Shown piece by piece: positions 1-8,093 of a stretch of DNA of 64,000 nt (position 1 is its first letter; each line of letters starts with the position of its first letter). The DNA comes from Halodesulfovibrio sp. (GTDB lineage: Bacteria; Desulfobacterota; Desulfovibrionia; Desulfovibrionales; Desulfovibrionaceae), in assembly GCF_025210605.1 (NCBI RefSeq), contig NZ_JAOARI010000002.1, positions 124,001 through 188,000 on the forward strand, given 5' to 3'. A model generated the notes under the pieces. It was not told the DNA's origin, ran no database searches, and worked only from the letters and a program-made list of their open reading frames with translations. The position numbers and the translations under genes were made by a program.

Positions 1-2
1 GC

Positions 3-1181
3 TACCCTTTCACGGACTCTGACGGTGCTCAGCTTATCTTGCTTATGGGACTTGATATCACGCAGTTAACCCGTTTTCAGGAAAAACTTGCCATTACAGA
101 GCGGCAATACCATCTCATTACAAACAACCTGTCACTTGCCATTGCTGTAATAGATAAACAACGCAACATTACGGCAGCAAACCGGCAGTTCCGCAACTGG
201 TTTGCTATTAATACAGAATCATACCCTGTCAGCTGCCCTGCGGCACTTACAGAGGAAGATGAAAGCGGAGAATGTATTCTTGATAAGACTACAAGTCTCA
301 CCATTCAAGACGGCAAAGAACATGAATGCGAATTTTCTACTGTCCGTAACGGAGCGCACATAACATTCAGAATTACGGCATGCCCACTGCACCGGACAAA
401 ACTTTTTTCCTCAGCAATTATTCTTCTGGAAGATATTACCGAAAAGAAAAAGATTGCTCAGCGAACCCAGCAAATGCGTAAGCTGGAAGCCATGAGTACT
501 CTAGCAGCAGGCATTGCGCATGAAATTAACCAGCCACTTTCAGCGTTGCGCCTGTATGCAAGCGGACTTGATCTCATGGTGGAACAACGCGGTTCTGTTC
601 CTGTGGATATCCTACAAGAACGTCTTGAATGGATTTTGCGGGAAACGGGCACAATTGAAGATATCATCACGCATATGCGTTCGCTTGTTCGCCATCAAGG
701 CTCTTTTCCTTTGCAACGCTCCGATCTCAATCACGCGGTATCGCAAGCCCTGAACCTGCTGCAAAGTAAGCTTGATACCCGCGCTGTTCGCATCGAAACA
801 CAATTGCAACCGGATCTGTCTCCCGTGCTGGCGCTGCCGATTCAACTGGAACAAATTGTGATTAATATTGTAATGAATGCGGCACATGCCCTTGAAAGTA
901 TAGAAGAGGAACGACGTATTATCATTACGACCTACGACTCTGAAGATGGGTATGTCCGTCTCAGCATCGAAGATAACGGTCCGGGGTTACAGGGGCTTGG
1001 AGAAAAAATTTTCGACCCGTTTTTTACTACCAAAGAATCCGGAAAAAACATGGGGCTTGGACTTGCACTGGTTCACACCTTTGTTACCAGTTGGGAGGGA
1101 ACAATTACAGCCACCTCCCCTCTCTGCGAAAACAAAGGAACAGTAATAAAAATTTCACTTCCGCAAGCTCCGGCTATTTAA
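3..1181 (+). CDS. Sensor histidine kinase, 5' end cut by the window edge
   Basis: The frame is open to the first base, so the real start lies outside the window; residues are counted here from the TTG at 39. A PAS-like end (GLDIT) is followed by a second PAS-like region (about 22-135, closing with LLEDITEKKK), a HisKA helix with the phospho-acceptor His161 in AGIAHEINQPLSAL, and a HATPase domain with N box (NIVMNAAHAL), DNGPGL and GLGLALV boxes. It should autophosphorylate and hand the phosphate to the response regulator that starts 9 bases after its stop. No membrane helix is visible in the part present. The signal it senses cannot be deduced. The kinase assignment is secure. Confidence 0.93.
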   Translation, partial: YPFTDSDGAQLILLMGLDITQLTRFQEKLAITERQYHLITNNLSLAIAVIDKQRNITAANRQFRNWFAINTESYPVSCPAALTEEDESGECILDKTTSLTIQDGKEHECEFSTVRNGAHITFRITACPLHRTKLFSSAIILLEDITEKKKIAQRTQQMRKLEAMSTLAAGIAHEINQPLSALRLYASGLDLMVEQRGSVPVDILQERLEWILRETGTIEDIITHMRSLVRHQGSFPLQRSDLNHAVSQALNLLQSKLDTRAVRIETQLQPDLSPVLALPIQLEQIVINIVMNAAHALESIEEERRIIITTYDSEDGYVRLSIEDNGPGLQGLGEKIFDPFFTTKESGKNMGLGLALVHTFVTSWEGTITATSPLCENKGTVIKISLPQAPAI

Positions 1182-1190
1182 GAGATCTGT

Positions 1191-2645
1191 ATGCGAATAC
1201 TCATTGTTGATGACAACCCCACCAGTTTGCAAAGCTTAAGTGTTGTTCTAACAGACTTAGGACATCAGCCTACGACATTCAGCGACCCTGTTGCTGCACT
1301 CGATCACGCAAAAGAAAATTACTATCCACTTATTATTACAGACATTAAAATGCCTGCACTGGACGGTCTGTCACTGCTTGCCAAACTTAAAGCATGCGAT
1401 ATGTGCCGCCAGAGTGATGTCATCATCATCACTGGTCACGGTGACATGGATACTGCAATCACAGCATTGCGAAACGGCGCATACGATTACCTGAACAAGC
1501 CTATCAACGCTCGAGAACTTGCAGCAGCAGTTGAGCGTAGTTCCGAACACCAGACGTTGCTGTTTGAAAATAATGACCTGAAGCAAAATATGGAGCAGCG
1601 TGTTGCGGAAGCGAAAGAGTCCTTGCAGGACGATTTAGAAAAAATGCGTTCGCAACTTCGAAAAGTTTCCGGCATTGGGCAAATTATTTCCGGTTCGCCC
1701 CGTATGCAGACAATTATCCGTGACGCCACCATTTTTCATCATTCTCCAGATGTACCTGTCCTTATTGAAGGTGAAACCGGCACCGGTAAAGAAGTTATCG
1801 CACGGTTGGTGCATCACGGTGACACTCATTGTGACACTCCGTTTGTTGCCCTTAACTGTTCAGCTATTGCAGAATCATTATTCGAAAGTGAACTCTTCGG
1901 CTATGAGGCAGGAGCTTATACAGGTTCTCGCGCTGGTGGCTCTGCCGGAAAACTGGAACTGGCAGGAAACGGGACTCTTTTTTTAGATGAGATTGCAGAA
2001 ATGCCACTGCATTTGCAGCCCAAACTGCTCCGTGTACTGGAAGACAGAACATTCTACAGAGTGGGGGGATTGCAGAAAAAAGAATTTACCGCACGCATTG
2101 TCGGTGCTGGTAACAAAAATCTTGAGCAGATGGTTGAAGATGGGCTATTTCGTCGCGACTTATACCACAGGCTTACTGTAGGGCATCTGCGTCTACCGCC
2201 ATTGCAGGAACGTCAGGAAGATCTCATTGAAATGGCAAAGCTCTTTTTGAAAAAACAGGCAAAGCGTAAGGGCAAACAATTTTCTTCCATTGCGCCAGAA
2301 ACACTCACTTTGCTATGCGGATACTCTTGGCCGGGTAACGTTCGAGAACTTGAAAACACCATCGAACGTGCAGTGCTCATTCATGACGACACAATACTCA
2401 AGCCTGAGCACATTGAATTTATTAATGCCTCTCGCTCTACAAGTGCAACGCCTACGACACCATCACAAGCGCCGTCAGTGACTATCGAAGCGTCAACTAT
2501 TACGCTACCGGAGCATCCGTTCAAACTGGAAGAGCTGACACAGTCAATTATTCAAGAAGCACTAGCAAAATTTAATGGAAACAAGACAAAGGCAGCTGCC
2601 TATCTTGGTATTTCCAGATACGCACTATATAGAAAGTTATCGTAG
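1191..2645 (+). CDS. NtrC-family sigma-54-dependent response regulator
   Basis: This 484-residue protein has the three classical domains. The receiver domain (1-120) has acidic residues D7/D8, phospho-acceptor D51 in IITDIKMP and the Lys of LNKP near 103. The AAA+ domain (about 165-395) has Walker A GETGTGKE (194-201) and Walker B GTLFLDE (261-267). A Fis-type helix-turn-helix closes the protein (NKTKAAAYLGISRYALYRKL). The sigma-54 contact loop reads GAYTGS (241-246) instead of the usual GAFTGA; Tyr at the Phe position is tolerated in some family members, while Ala-to-Ser is less common. It is cotranscribed with the kinase upstream. The palindromes and sigma-54 promoter directly downstream make the adjacent small RNA its most likely target (inference). 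Confidence 0.94.
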   Translation: MRILIVDDNPTSLQSLSVVLTDLGHQPTTFSDPVAALDHAKENYYPLIITDIKMPALDGLSLLAKLKACDMCRQSDVIIITGHGDMDTAITALRNGAYDYLNKPINARELAAAVERSSEHQTLLFENNDLKQNMEQRVAEAKESLQDDLEKMRSQLRKVSGIGQIISGSPRMQTIIRDATIFHHSPDVPVLIEGETGTGKEVIARLVHHGDTHCDTPFVALNCSAIAESLFESELFGYEAGAYTGSRAGGSAGKLELAGNGTLFLDEIAEMPLHLQPKLLRVLEDRTFYRVGGLQKKEFTARIVGAGNKNLEQMVEDGLFRRDLYHRLTVGHLRLPPLQERQEDLIEMAKLFLKKQAKRKGKQFSSIAPETLTLLCGYSWPGNVRELENTIERAVLIHDDTILKPEHIEFINASRSTSATPTTPSQAPSVTIEASTITLPEHPFKLEELTQSIIQEALAKFNGNKTKAAAYLGISRYALYRKLS

Positions 2646-2657
2646 CACTCTAACCGC

Positions 2658-2704
2658 TGTGCGTTTTCGCACATTGTGCATTTTCGCACGTTCGATTTCG
2701 CACA
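2658..2704 (+). promoter_or_regulatory. Enhancer-like palindromes upstream of a sigma-54 promoter
   Basis: TGTGCG-TTTT-CGCACA is a perfect palindrome at 2658-2673. A second copy, TGTGCA-TTTT-CGCACG, lies at 2675-2690, and a third right half-site CGCACA at 2699-2704. They lie about 105-150 bases upstream of the -24 element at 2808, a normal distance for activator sites of sigma-54 promoters. The activator encoded immediately upstream is the obvious candidate ligand (inference). Confidence 0.6.
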
Positions 2705-2721
2705 CTATTTTCGATAGCCAT

Positions 2722-2747
2722 GTCATTTTCTTGAACAGGAAAATGAC
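2722..2747. repeat. Perfect 9-bp inverted repeat
   Basis: GTCATTTTC (2722-2730) and GAAAATGAC (2739-2747) flank the loop TTGAACAG. No T-run follows directly, so it is a poor intrinsic terminator. It could end the kinase-regulator mRNA or be another protein site in the enhancer region. Confidence 0.45.
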
Positions 2748-2807
2748 GACTATTTATAACACGCTGTTTTTATAATGTATTTTTTATTTTGTAAAATTTT
2801 AACCTTT

Positions 2808-2823
2808 TGGCACGAACAATGCT
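2808..2823 (+). promoter_or_regulatory. Sigma-54 promoter of the candidate small RNA
   Basis: TGGCACG (2808-2814), four bases, then ATGCT (2819-2823) matches the consensus TGGCACG-N4-TTGCW with the required GG/GC spacing; the -24 half is perfect. The predicted start, about 11-12 bases after the GC, falls at 2833-2834, exactly at the base of the first stem of the downstream RNA. Confidence 0.75.
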
Positions 2824-2832
2824 ATATTGTTT

Positions 2833-3024
2833 GCGACGGTTGGATTGCCAGCGATTAGGCGTCCCCCCCCCCAACGTACCAACCGTCGTGCTTAGGTTCT
2901 GAATACGGTAAAGATTGTAGCTAACTTCCCCCCCTATGGCTGCAATCCGGATACCGAGGCGTAGATTCAGACCAACCTATCTTGCCCCCTGTAATCTCCC
3001 CCCGATTACAGGGGGTTATCTTTT
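2833..3024 (+). ncRNA. Candidate sigma-54-dependent small RNA with three C-rich loops
   Basis: No ORF is present, but three strong stem-loops follow one another. Stem 1 is CGACGGTTGG (2834-2843) with CCAACCGTCG (2879-2888), enclosing a run of 10 C at 2863-2872. Stem 2 pairs 2895-2904 with 2965-2973, CGGTA 2906-2910 with TACCG 2952-2956, and GATTGTAGC 2913-2921 with GCTGCAATC 2939-2947; its loop carries 7 C at 2928-2934. Stem 3 is the terminator, with 6 C in its loop. The one non-Watson-Crick pair in stem 2 is U-G on this strand but C-A on the other, supporting plus-strand transcription. Exposed C-runs could pair with G-rich ribosome-binding sites. The design resembles other sigma-54-controlled small RNAs (Qrr, GlmY/GlmZ), but I recognise no family. 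Confidence 0.72.
2985..3024 (+). terminator. Intrinsic terminator of the small RNA
   Basis: A perfect 12-bp stem, CCCCCTGTAATC (2985-2996) with GATTACAGGGGG (3004-3015), has loop TCCCCCC and is followed by TTATCTTTT. Confidence 0.8.
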
Positions 3025-3206
3025 GCAAAAACAAAAATAGCAAACACTTAAAAGTAGCTACCTACCTGAACGCCACACGCAAAGAATACCGTTTTTAAAG
3101 ACAACAACTTGCCAATAAAAAGCAATATTGCGCACATAACGCGTGACAAAATATTATCTCAATTCAGAATAACCACCGCACACCGTCAAAATTATATAGC
3201 CCAACG

Positions 3207-3959
3207 CTATGACTGATATGAGGGTGCAATATTTGTCTTTATGACTTCAGATATATCAAGACGGGATTCAATGGCTGCTGTCAATTCACCGGTTGTATCA
3301 AAAACTGGAGAAACACTTACAAGCCATAGTGCCGCAGTGCCATCAGGGTACATGCCCTCTTCAGTCACCACAACAGGCTCTTGAGAAATAAAGACCTTGG
3401 CAACGGGGCAGTCTCCACCGGGGAACTCGCGAGTACATACATGGCGACAGGAACGACCTTCTGCAATGGCAAACGTCTCCATAAACGCGTTATTCGCATG
3501 AACAATTGTGAAAGAGGTATCTACAACAGAAACATACCCCGGCATCTCTTTAAACAGGGATTCAAAATAGGAACGCCGCTCAGTAGCATTTTGCATACGC
3601 CTGCTGAAGACTTCACCAGAGCGCACCAATGCCATCGCAAGCGCATCAAGCTCTAGTTCTTTAGGTATTTCTGTTGGAAGAGGAGCACTGCCAAGCTCTG
3701 TGGCAGTATGAGTAAGTGCTTCCAGTGGACGACAGAGAATGGACTTACATAACTTGTTGAAGAGATAATAAAAGCAGGGAACCGTAATTGCCGCACAACA
3801 CGCCATGAGCCATAGAATGTCCACAGGTGTTAAAGGAGAACTTGCTGCAAGGGTAAGCAGTGCAAAAAGCACCAGCAAGCCGGAGCAACTGAAAAAAATA
3901 GCTGCCGCAACAGCAAACTTGGTCGCTATAGAGAATTTGGCATTACGAAAAAATAACAA
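3207..3959 (-). CDS. Membrane-anchored PAS-domain protein without an output domain
   Basis: Two hydrophobic helices near the N-terminus (KFAVAAAIFFSCSGLLVLFALLTL and ILWLMACCAAITVPCFYYLF) are followed by a short linker and one PAS domain (about the last 125 residues). That domain carries a Cys pattern (SCRHVCTREFPGGDCPVAKVF region) often seen in PAS domains of sulfate reducers, where it may bind a metal or respond to redox. The protein ends after LDISEVIKTN with no kinase, GGDEF or methyl-accepting domain. I chose the TTG at 3959 because GGGGAGAG lies 5 bases upstream; an ATG at 4046 is possible but lacks a ribosome-binding site and abuts the rubredoxin terminator. Its role is unknown. Confidence 0.7.
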   Translation of the reverse strand: MLFFRNAKFSIATKFAVAAAIFFSCSGLLVLFALLTLAASSPLTPVDILWLMACCAAITVPCFYYLFNKLCKSILCRPLEALTHTATELGSAPLPTEIPKELELDALAMALVRSGEVFSRRMQNATERRSYFESLFKEMPGYVSVVDTSFTIVHANNAFMETFAIAEGRSCRHVCTREFPGGDCPVAKVFISQEPVVVTEEGMYPDGTAALWLVSVSPVFDTTGELTAAIESRLDISEVIKTNIAPSYQS

Positions 3960-4050
3960 GACAACTCTCCCCGTGTGTTTATCCACAAGATATAGCACAG
4001 CGCCGTACAGGAGCAAAATCAAATTATAATGCCGCAATATCAGCATAATA

Positions 4051-4093
4051 AAAAAGCGATCTCAGTTGCGTACACAAACTGAAATCGCTTTTT
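4051..4093 (-). terminator. Terminator of rubredoxin
   Basis: Read on the minus strand, AAAGCGATTTCAGTT pairs with AACTGAGATCGCTTT with one mismatch, and a T-run follows. The hairpin lies directly after the rubredoxin stop and runs to the edge of the next minus-strand gene. Confidence 0.8.
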
Positions 4094-4107
4094 TCTCATA
4101 GTATTAT

Positions 4108-4266
4108 TTAGTCGATAGCTTCGAAGTATTCTTTCTCAGCTCCACAGAGCGGGCAAACCCAATCTTCCGGAAGATCTTCAAATGCTGTTTCTGGCGGAAT
4201 ATTGTTATCCATATCACCAAGTTCCGGATCATACACGTATCCACAAGGGCATTCGTACTTTTTCAT
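4108..4266 (-). CDS. Rubredoxin (CX2C type)
   Basis: A 52-residue protein of canonical rubredoxin length. The two iron-binding knuckles are visible: CPCGYVYDP (Cys6, Cys9 region) and CPLCGA (Cys38, Cys41), with the conserved [16 protein letters not shown] stretch before the second. It is a soluble one-electron carrier, in this group usually linked to oxygen or superoxide detoxification. The start is fixed by GGAGG 6 bases upstream of the ATG. It is monocistronic with its own terminator. A second, different rubredoxin is at 14474. The call is secure; its electron partners are not encoded nearby. Confidence 0.95.
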   Translation of the reverse strand: MKKYECPCGYVYDPELGDMDNNIPPETAFEDLPEDWVCPLCGAEKEYFEAID

Positions 4267-4353
4267 TTATTCCTCCACAAGGATGTCAGTTAACTATGGA
4301 AACACTATGCACATAACAACTCCCCTTAGCAAGCGAATTATCCTTGTACGCTT

Positions 4354-5178
4354 CTAGTGAGTACTCTTGCAGATAGCTCCCATCAACTTAACAACATAAG
4401 GTACAATATTTCGCACAATAACTTTTACCCCTGCTGCATTAGGATGATGCCCATCTTTCTGATTCAACGAATGATTCAGCGCCACCCCTTCTAAAAAAAA
4501 GGGATAAAACACCACGTTATATTTCGCAGCAAGGTCAGGAAATACCGCATCAAACTTATCTGCATACCGCTTACCGTAATGAGGAAGAGCATACATGCCA
4601 GCAAGCAATACTTTTGCATCTGCATGTTTAATTTTGCGTATCATTGCTGAAAGATTGTTTTTCATCCGAACAGTACTGCGGTGCTGCAACATATCATTCG
4701 CACCAAGTTCGACGATCACAATATCAGGACGCGTCATCAAAACCTTAGGCAGGCGAATCCGAGCATCTGCGGTTGTGTTTCCGGCAATCCCATCATTCTC
4801 AACTACAACGGAATATCCTAATTCGCGTAGCGTCTGTTGCAATACTGACGGAAACGCATTCAAACCACTGTCCAAGCCATAGCCTGAAGTTAAGCTGTCA
4901 CCAAACGCGGAGATAAAGAAAATTTTCCCCGGCGGGCATACTATGCCCTGCGCTTCAGGCGTATAGTATTGTAACCCTGTTTTTGGATATATAGCAGAAC
5001 GCGCTTTTTGGCTGGCATAGCTTGCTTGCGGTGTTGTAAGAGAAGAGGCTTTAGCCGGAACAGCCACTGCAATCATCTGCGAGGCAGATTGCGCACAATA
5101 TGCTGCGCTACATGCAGTCACTATAAAAAACAATAACACGCCAGCATAGACGTGCCCCAACCGTATATAATGTCTCAT
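4354..5178 (-). CDS. Exported SGNH/GDSL hydrolase (TesA-like arylesterase)
   Basis: The mature part shows the family blocks in order: block I FGDSLTSGYGL with the nucleophile Ser, the Gly of DGIAGNTTAD, block III ELGANDML, and block V DGHHPNAAG with the catalytic Asp and His. The N-terminus MRHYIRLGHVYAGVLLFFIVTACSAAYCA-type region is a signal sequence; VTAC could be a lipobox or AYCA a type I cleavage site. The enzyme should hydrolyse small esters or lysolipids in the periplasm. A GGAG 6 bases upstream favours the ATG at 5178 over the in-frame GTG at 5211. A linker of about 60 residues of low complexity separates signal and domain. It appears monocistronic. Confidence 0.87.
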   Translation of the reverse strand: MRHYIRLGHVYAGVLLFFIVTACSAAYCAQSASQMIAVAVPAKASSLTTPQASYASQKARSAIYPKTGLQYYTPEAQGIVCPPGKIFFISAFGDSLTSGYGLDSGLNAFPSVLQQTLRELGYSVVVENDGIAGNTTADARIRLPKVLMTRPDIVIVELGANDMLQHRSTVRMKNNLSAMIRKIKHADAKVLLAGMYALPHYGKRYADKFDAVFPDLAAKYNVVFYPFFLEGVALNHSLNQKDGHHPNAAGVKVIVRNIVPYVVKLMGAICKSTH

Positions 5179-5316
5179 CATCTTCTCCATAATGCTATCG
5201 TGCTGGTTCACTGTTTCAAACAGTATACACCTGACACTATGAATAAAAATGATATGAACGGAAGTTTTCGCCCTCTATTGTGCTGTTATTTCCATACGGA
5301 AAAAACATTCCCCCTG

Positions 5317-6147
5317 CTATAAATCTACTAATTCCACGTCATCTATTTCAATTGGTAACCCTAAGAACAGACTGCCTGTTCTGGCGAAACGGGAAACATC
5401 ATCTGTCGTGAGAAACTTTGTTCTGCCGCAGGTTTCTTCGTGACGAACCAGATTGTTTTCCTGAAGGACTTTTTTTACTGCCAGCGCTGTTGTTTCTGCG
5501 GAATCGACAATATGAACAGAATCGCCGACCACATTACGAATAGACGCAGCAAGCAGAGGAAAATGTGTACAGCCAAGAACAATGGTATCCGGTGCTTTCT
5601 GCTGGGCGGTATCAAGCGGCGAAGCAAAAAGCGGATCAAGATACCGCGCGACGATACCTTCTACAAGCTCCCCATTTGTCCAGCCTTCCTCTGCAAGCGC
5701 AACAAACAGCGGACAGGGTACGCCTGTCACCTGTGCATCAGGTTTCAATGCATAAATTTCCCGCTGATATGCGTTACCGCGGATAGTGGACTCTGTTGCA
5801 AGCACAACAATGCTGCCGTTCTCTGTTGCAGCACAGCTGGCTGCCGCACCCGGCTTAACAACGCCCAGCACAGGAATATTAGGGAAAGCCTGTTGCAACG
5901 GTTCAATGGCAACAGCGCTTGCAGTGTTGCAAGCGATAACAAGCATTTTGACGCCGCGTTCTACTAGCTTTCCAGCAGCCTGCACCGCGTAGCGGACAAT
6001 GGTTTCCTGACTTTTGGTTCCGTAGGGCAAACGCGCTGTATCCCCAAGATACAAAATTTCTTCGCACGGCAAGGAAGACCGCATTGCTTTGAGCACGGTC
6101 AACCCGCCAACACCGGAATCAAACAATCCAATAGGAAGAGTGGTCAT
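5317..6147 (-). CDS. murI: Glutamate racemase
   Basis: This 276-residue protein interconverts L- and D-glutamate for peptidoglycan synthesis in the cytoplasm. Hallmarks are the N-terminal IGLFDSGVGGLTVL motif, the first catalytic Cys in VIACNTASAVA (about residue 74) and the second in VLGCTHFPLL (about 193), plus GDTARLPYGTK. The length is typical. The ATG overlaps by one base the stop of a short upstream frame (TAATG), with GGAG about 8 bases upstream. The C-terminal 40 residues, rich in acidic residues, are less conserved. Confidence 0.96.
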   Translation of the reverse strand: MTTLPIGLFDSGVGGLTVLKAMRSSLPCEEILYLGDTARLPYGTKSQETIVRYAVQAAGKLVERGVKMLVIACNTASAVAIEPLQQAFPNIPVLGVVKPGAAASCAATENGSIVVLATESTIRGNAYQREIYALKPDAQVTGVPCPLFVALAEEGWTNGELVEGIVARYLDPLFASPLDTAQQKAPDTIVLGCTHFPLLAASIRNVVGDSVHIVDSAETTALAVKKVLQENNLVRHEETCGRTKFLTTDDVSRFARTGSLFLGLPIEIDDVELVDL

Positions 6148-6368
6148 TATAGTATCTCCAACATCAATGTATGTATTGATGATTTCATCTTGTCACCCTG
6201 TATGGTTGCGCTGAACTTACTCCTGCTATTCAAAAAGGCAAGCGTACCGTAGGCTACCCCAACCACTACACCATGTAGCACTATTTCTTTTATTATCAGT
6301 GCATAAGGCTCAAATATATACACGGGATACATAGAACCGAAGAACAAAATAGCGCATACTGAACACAT
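6147..6368 (-). CDS. Possible small membrane protein upstream of murI
   Basis: A 73-codon frame whose stop overlaps the murI start by one base, as in a translationally coupled pair. It holds two hydrophobic stretches (CAILFFGSMYPVYIF and IVLHGVVVGVAYGTLAFL) and a polar tail. I recognise no family and see no convincing ribosome-binding site before its ATG, so it may simply be the murI leader. Confidence 0.25.
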   Translation of the reverse strand: MCSVCAILFFGSMYPVYIFEPYALIIKEIVLHGVVVGVAYGTLAFLNSRSKFSATIQGDKMKSSIHTLMLEIL

Positions 6369-6425
6369 ACTACCGACTAGTATTATTGCGTATTTCAGAC
6401 AAACGCCTGTACGCCGGAGGACAGT

Positions 6426-8093
6426 ATGATGTCTATCAATGAACCCGTTCTTACTGAAGAAGAATCTATTTTTTCACGCTATATTGCTCTCGCGGGAAAT
6501 CCGCTTCTACCTGTCACACCGGGAACATGTATAGGAAAAGCACTGCGCCTTGGACATTTTCATCTATCTTCGGAAATAGGCGACGAACAGGAAAAGCAAA
6601 TCCTATCACACAATTATTCTATCGATTTTACCACGAACAAAATTTATGCAACTTCACTCGGTATGCTTCACATCGATAATAACAAAATCGTCGTGCGACC
6701 TATTCTATATCCTGCCAATGACGGCATGACCGTCTATGCTGACATCTACCACAAAGACTTTTCGGGAAATTCATTATTACTCAGCCACTATGCATCCGCG
6801 TTATGGCAACTGAATGTTAATACACCTATCGATACTGCCCGTTTTACTGCTGCTGCAAACAAAGCAGTCGCAAATGGCAATCCTGTACGCATGGTGCCTA
6901 TATGCAAAGGTAAACCGCCAATTCATGAAGAACAGCCTGCAATCCTACCGTTATTGCCGGAGCGGGTTCTGCGCACAATGCAATCTCCATCTGACCCGAT
7001 CAATTTTAAGGACAGAGGCTTTTTTGCAGAAGTTCCAGCGCACACACCTGTTGCGGTTAAAGTGCCTGCACCTGAGCCTTCAAATGGATTTGATGTATAC
7101 GGCAACGCCCTGCCTGTTATGAGTCCAGATGACACAGAAAATACCACAGCAGAAGAAAAACACCTGCAAATTGGTAAGAACCTATATGGAATCATGCAGC
7201 ATGGCGGACATACGGTATACTATTCCTCATGCAAAGGGTTATTGAATGTTCGTAACGATATTCTGTCCATCACAGACGTCTTACATATAGATGGCGATGT
7301 AAACATGAAGACCGGTAACATCATCGTTCAACGCGGCTCCGTGCATGTTACAGGTTCAATTACAGCTGGCTTCACAGTGGAAGCGCCACAGCATGTCATT
7401 GTTGATGGAGATATCGATCAAGGCAGTGTGTCCTGTGGTGGGGATATTTTTGTATCTGGTGCAGTCATTATGAATGAGGCAAGCACAATTACCTCTAAAG
7501 GATCAGTCTACGCAAATCACATACACAATGCAGACGTAGTTGCAGCACAAAATATTATCACAACAGGTTCGATAGTAAATTCAGAACTGACCGCCGGTAA
7601 AGCAATCCGGACATGCACAGAAAAAGGAACAGTGCTCGGAAGTACGCTTGTAGCGGGAAGCGAAATAAATATCGCAGGGGCAGGAGGAGAACACGGCACA
7701 CCTCCTATCCTGATTATCACAAATGAAGCTGCCGCACAGCGCGGGGTATCTACAGCTGCGGCAGAAACAGAAGAAGCCTTAACGCAATCTATTTCAAAGC
7801 TTGATGACTGGATTAAAAGAAGTCAGGAAAAAGAGCTGACAGGAGCCATGCGTCAGCGTGCTGATACGTTATTACAAAAAGCAAAACGCATACGGAAGTC
7901 TATTGCGAACAAGGTCACCCCGCAATTCACTCATCCTGCGCATCGTGTTATTATTCGCGGCACAGTTGCAGCCGGAACGCTTGTAACAATGCATGGACAA
8001 ACGCTCACTATTGAGCACCCTCTTCCCAAATTAACGATGGAGCTAGAAAACCATAAACGTGCCGTCAGAAGCCAGCAGGCTACGCAGAGCTAA
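6426..8093 (+). CDS. FapA-like (DUF342) polymer-forming protein
   Basis: A 555-residue cytoplasmic protein. Residues 60-230 match the N-terminal FapA/DUF342 region (GFDVYGNALPV at its end). A parallel beta-helix follows (about 265-440) with repeating short strands such as IDGDVNMKTGNIIVQRGSVHV and DIFVSGAVIMN, then a coiled-coil (TEEALTQSISKLDDWIKR) and a short beta tail (HRVIIRGTVAAGTLVTMHGQ). Members occur in many bacteria with roles in envelope, surface behaviour or signalling that are poorly defined. GGAGG lies 6 bases before the ATG. Its stop overlaps by 4 bases the end of the convergent DUF362 gene. The fold is clear, the function not. Confidence 0.85.
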   Translation: MMSINEPVLTEEESIFSRYIALAGNPLLPVTPGTCIGKALRLGHFHLSSEIGDEQEKQILSHNYSIDFTTNKIYATSLGMLHIDNNKIVVRPILYPANDGMTVYADIYHKDFSGNSLLLSHYASALWQLNVNTPIDTARFTAAANKAVANGNPVRMVPICKGKPPIHEEQPAILPLLPERVLRTMQSPSDPINFKDRGFFAEVPAHTPVAVKVPAPEPSNGFDVYGNALPVMSPDDTENTTAEEKHLQIGKNLYGIMQHGGHTVYYSSCKGLLNVRNDILSITDVLHIDGDVNMKTGNIIVQRGSVHVTGSITAGFTVEAPQHVIVDGDIDQGSVSCGGDIFVSGAVIMNEASTITSKGSVYANHIHNADVVAAQNIITTGSIVNSELTAGKAIRTCTEKGTVLGSTLVAGSEINIAGAGGEHGTPPILIITNEAAAQRGVSTAAAETEEALTQSISKLDDWIKRSQEKELTGAMRQRADTLLQKAKRIRKSIANKVTPQFTHPAHRVIIRGTVAAGTLVTMHGQTLTIEHPLPKLTMELENHKRAVRSQQATQS

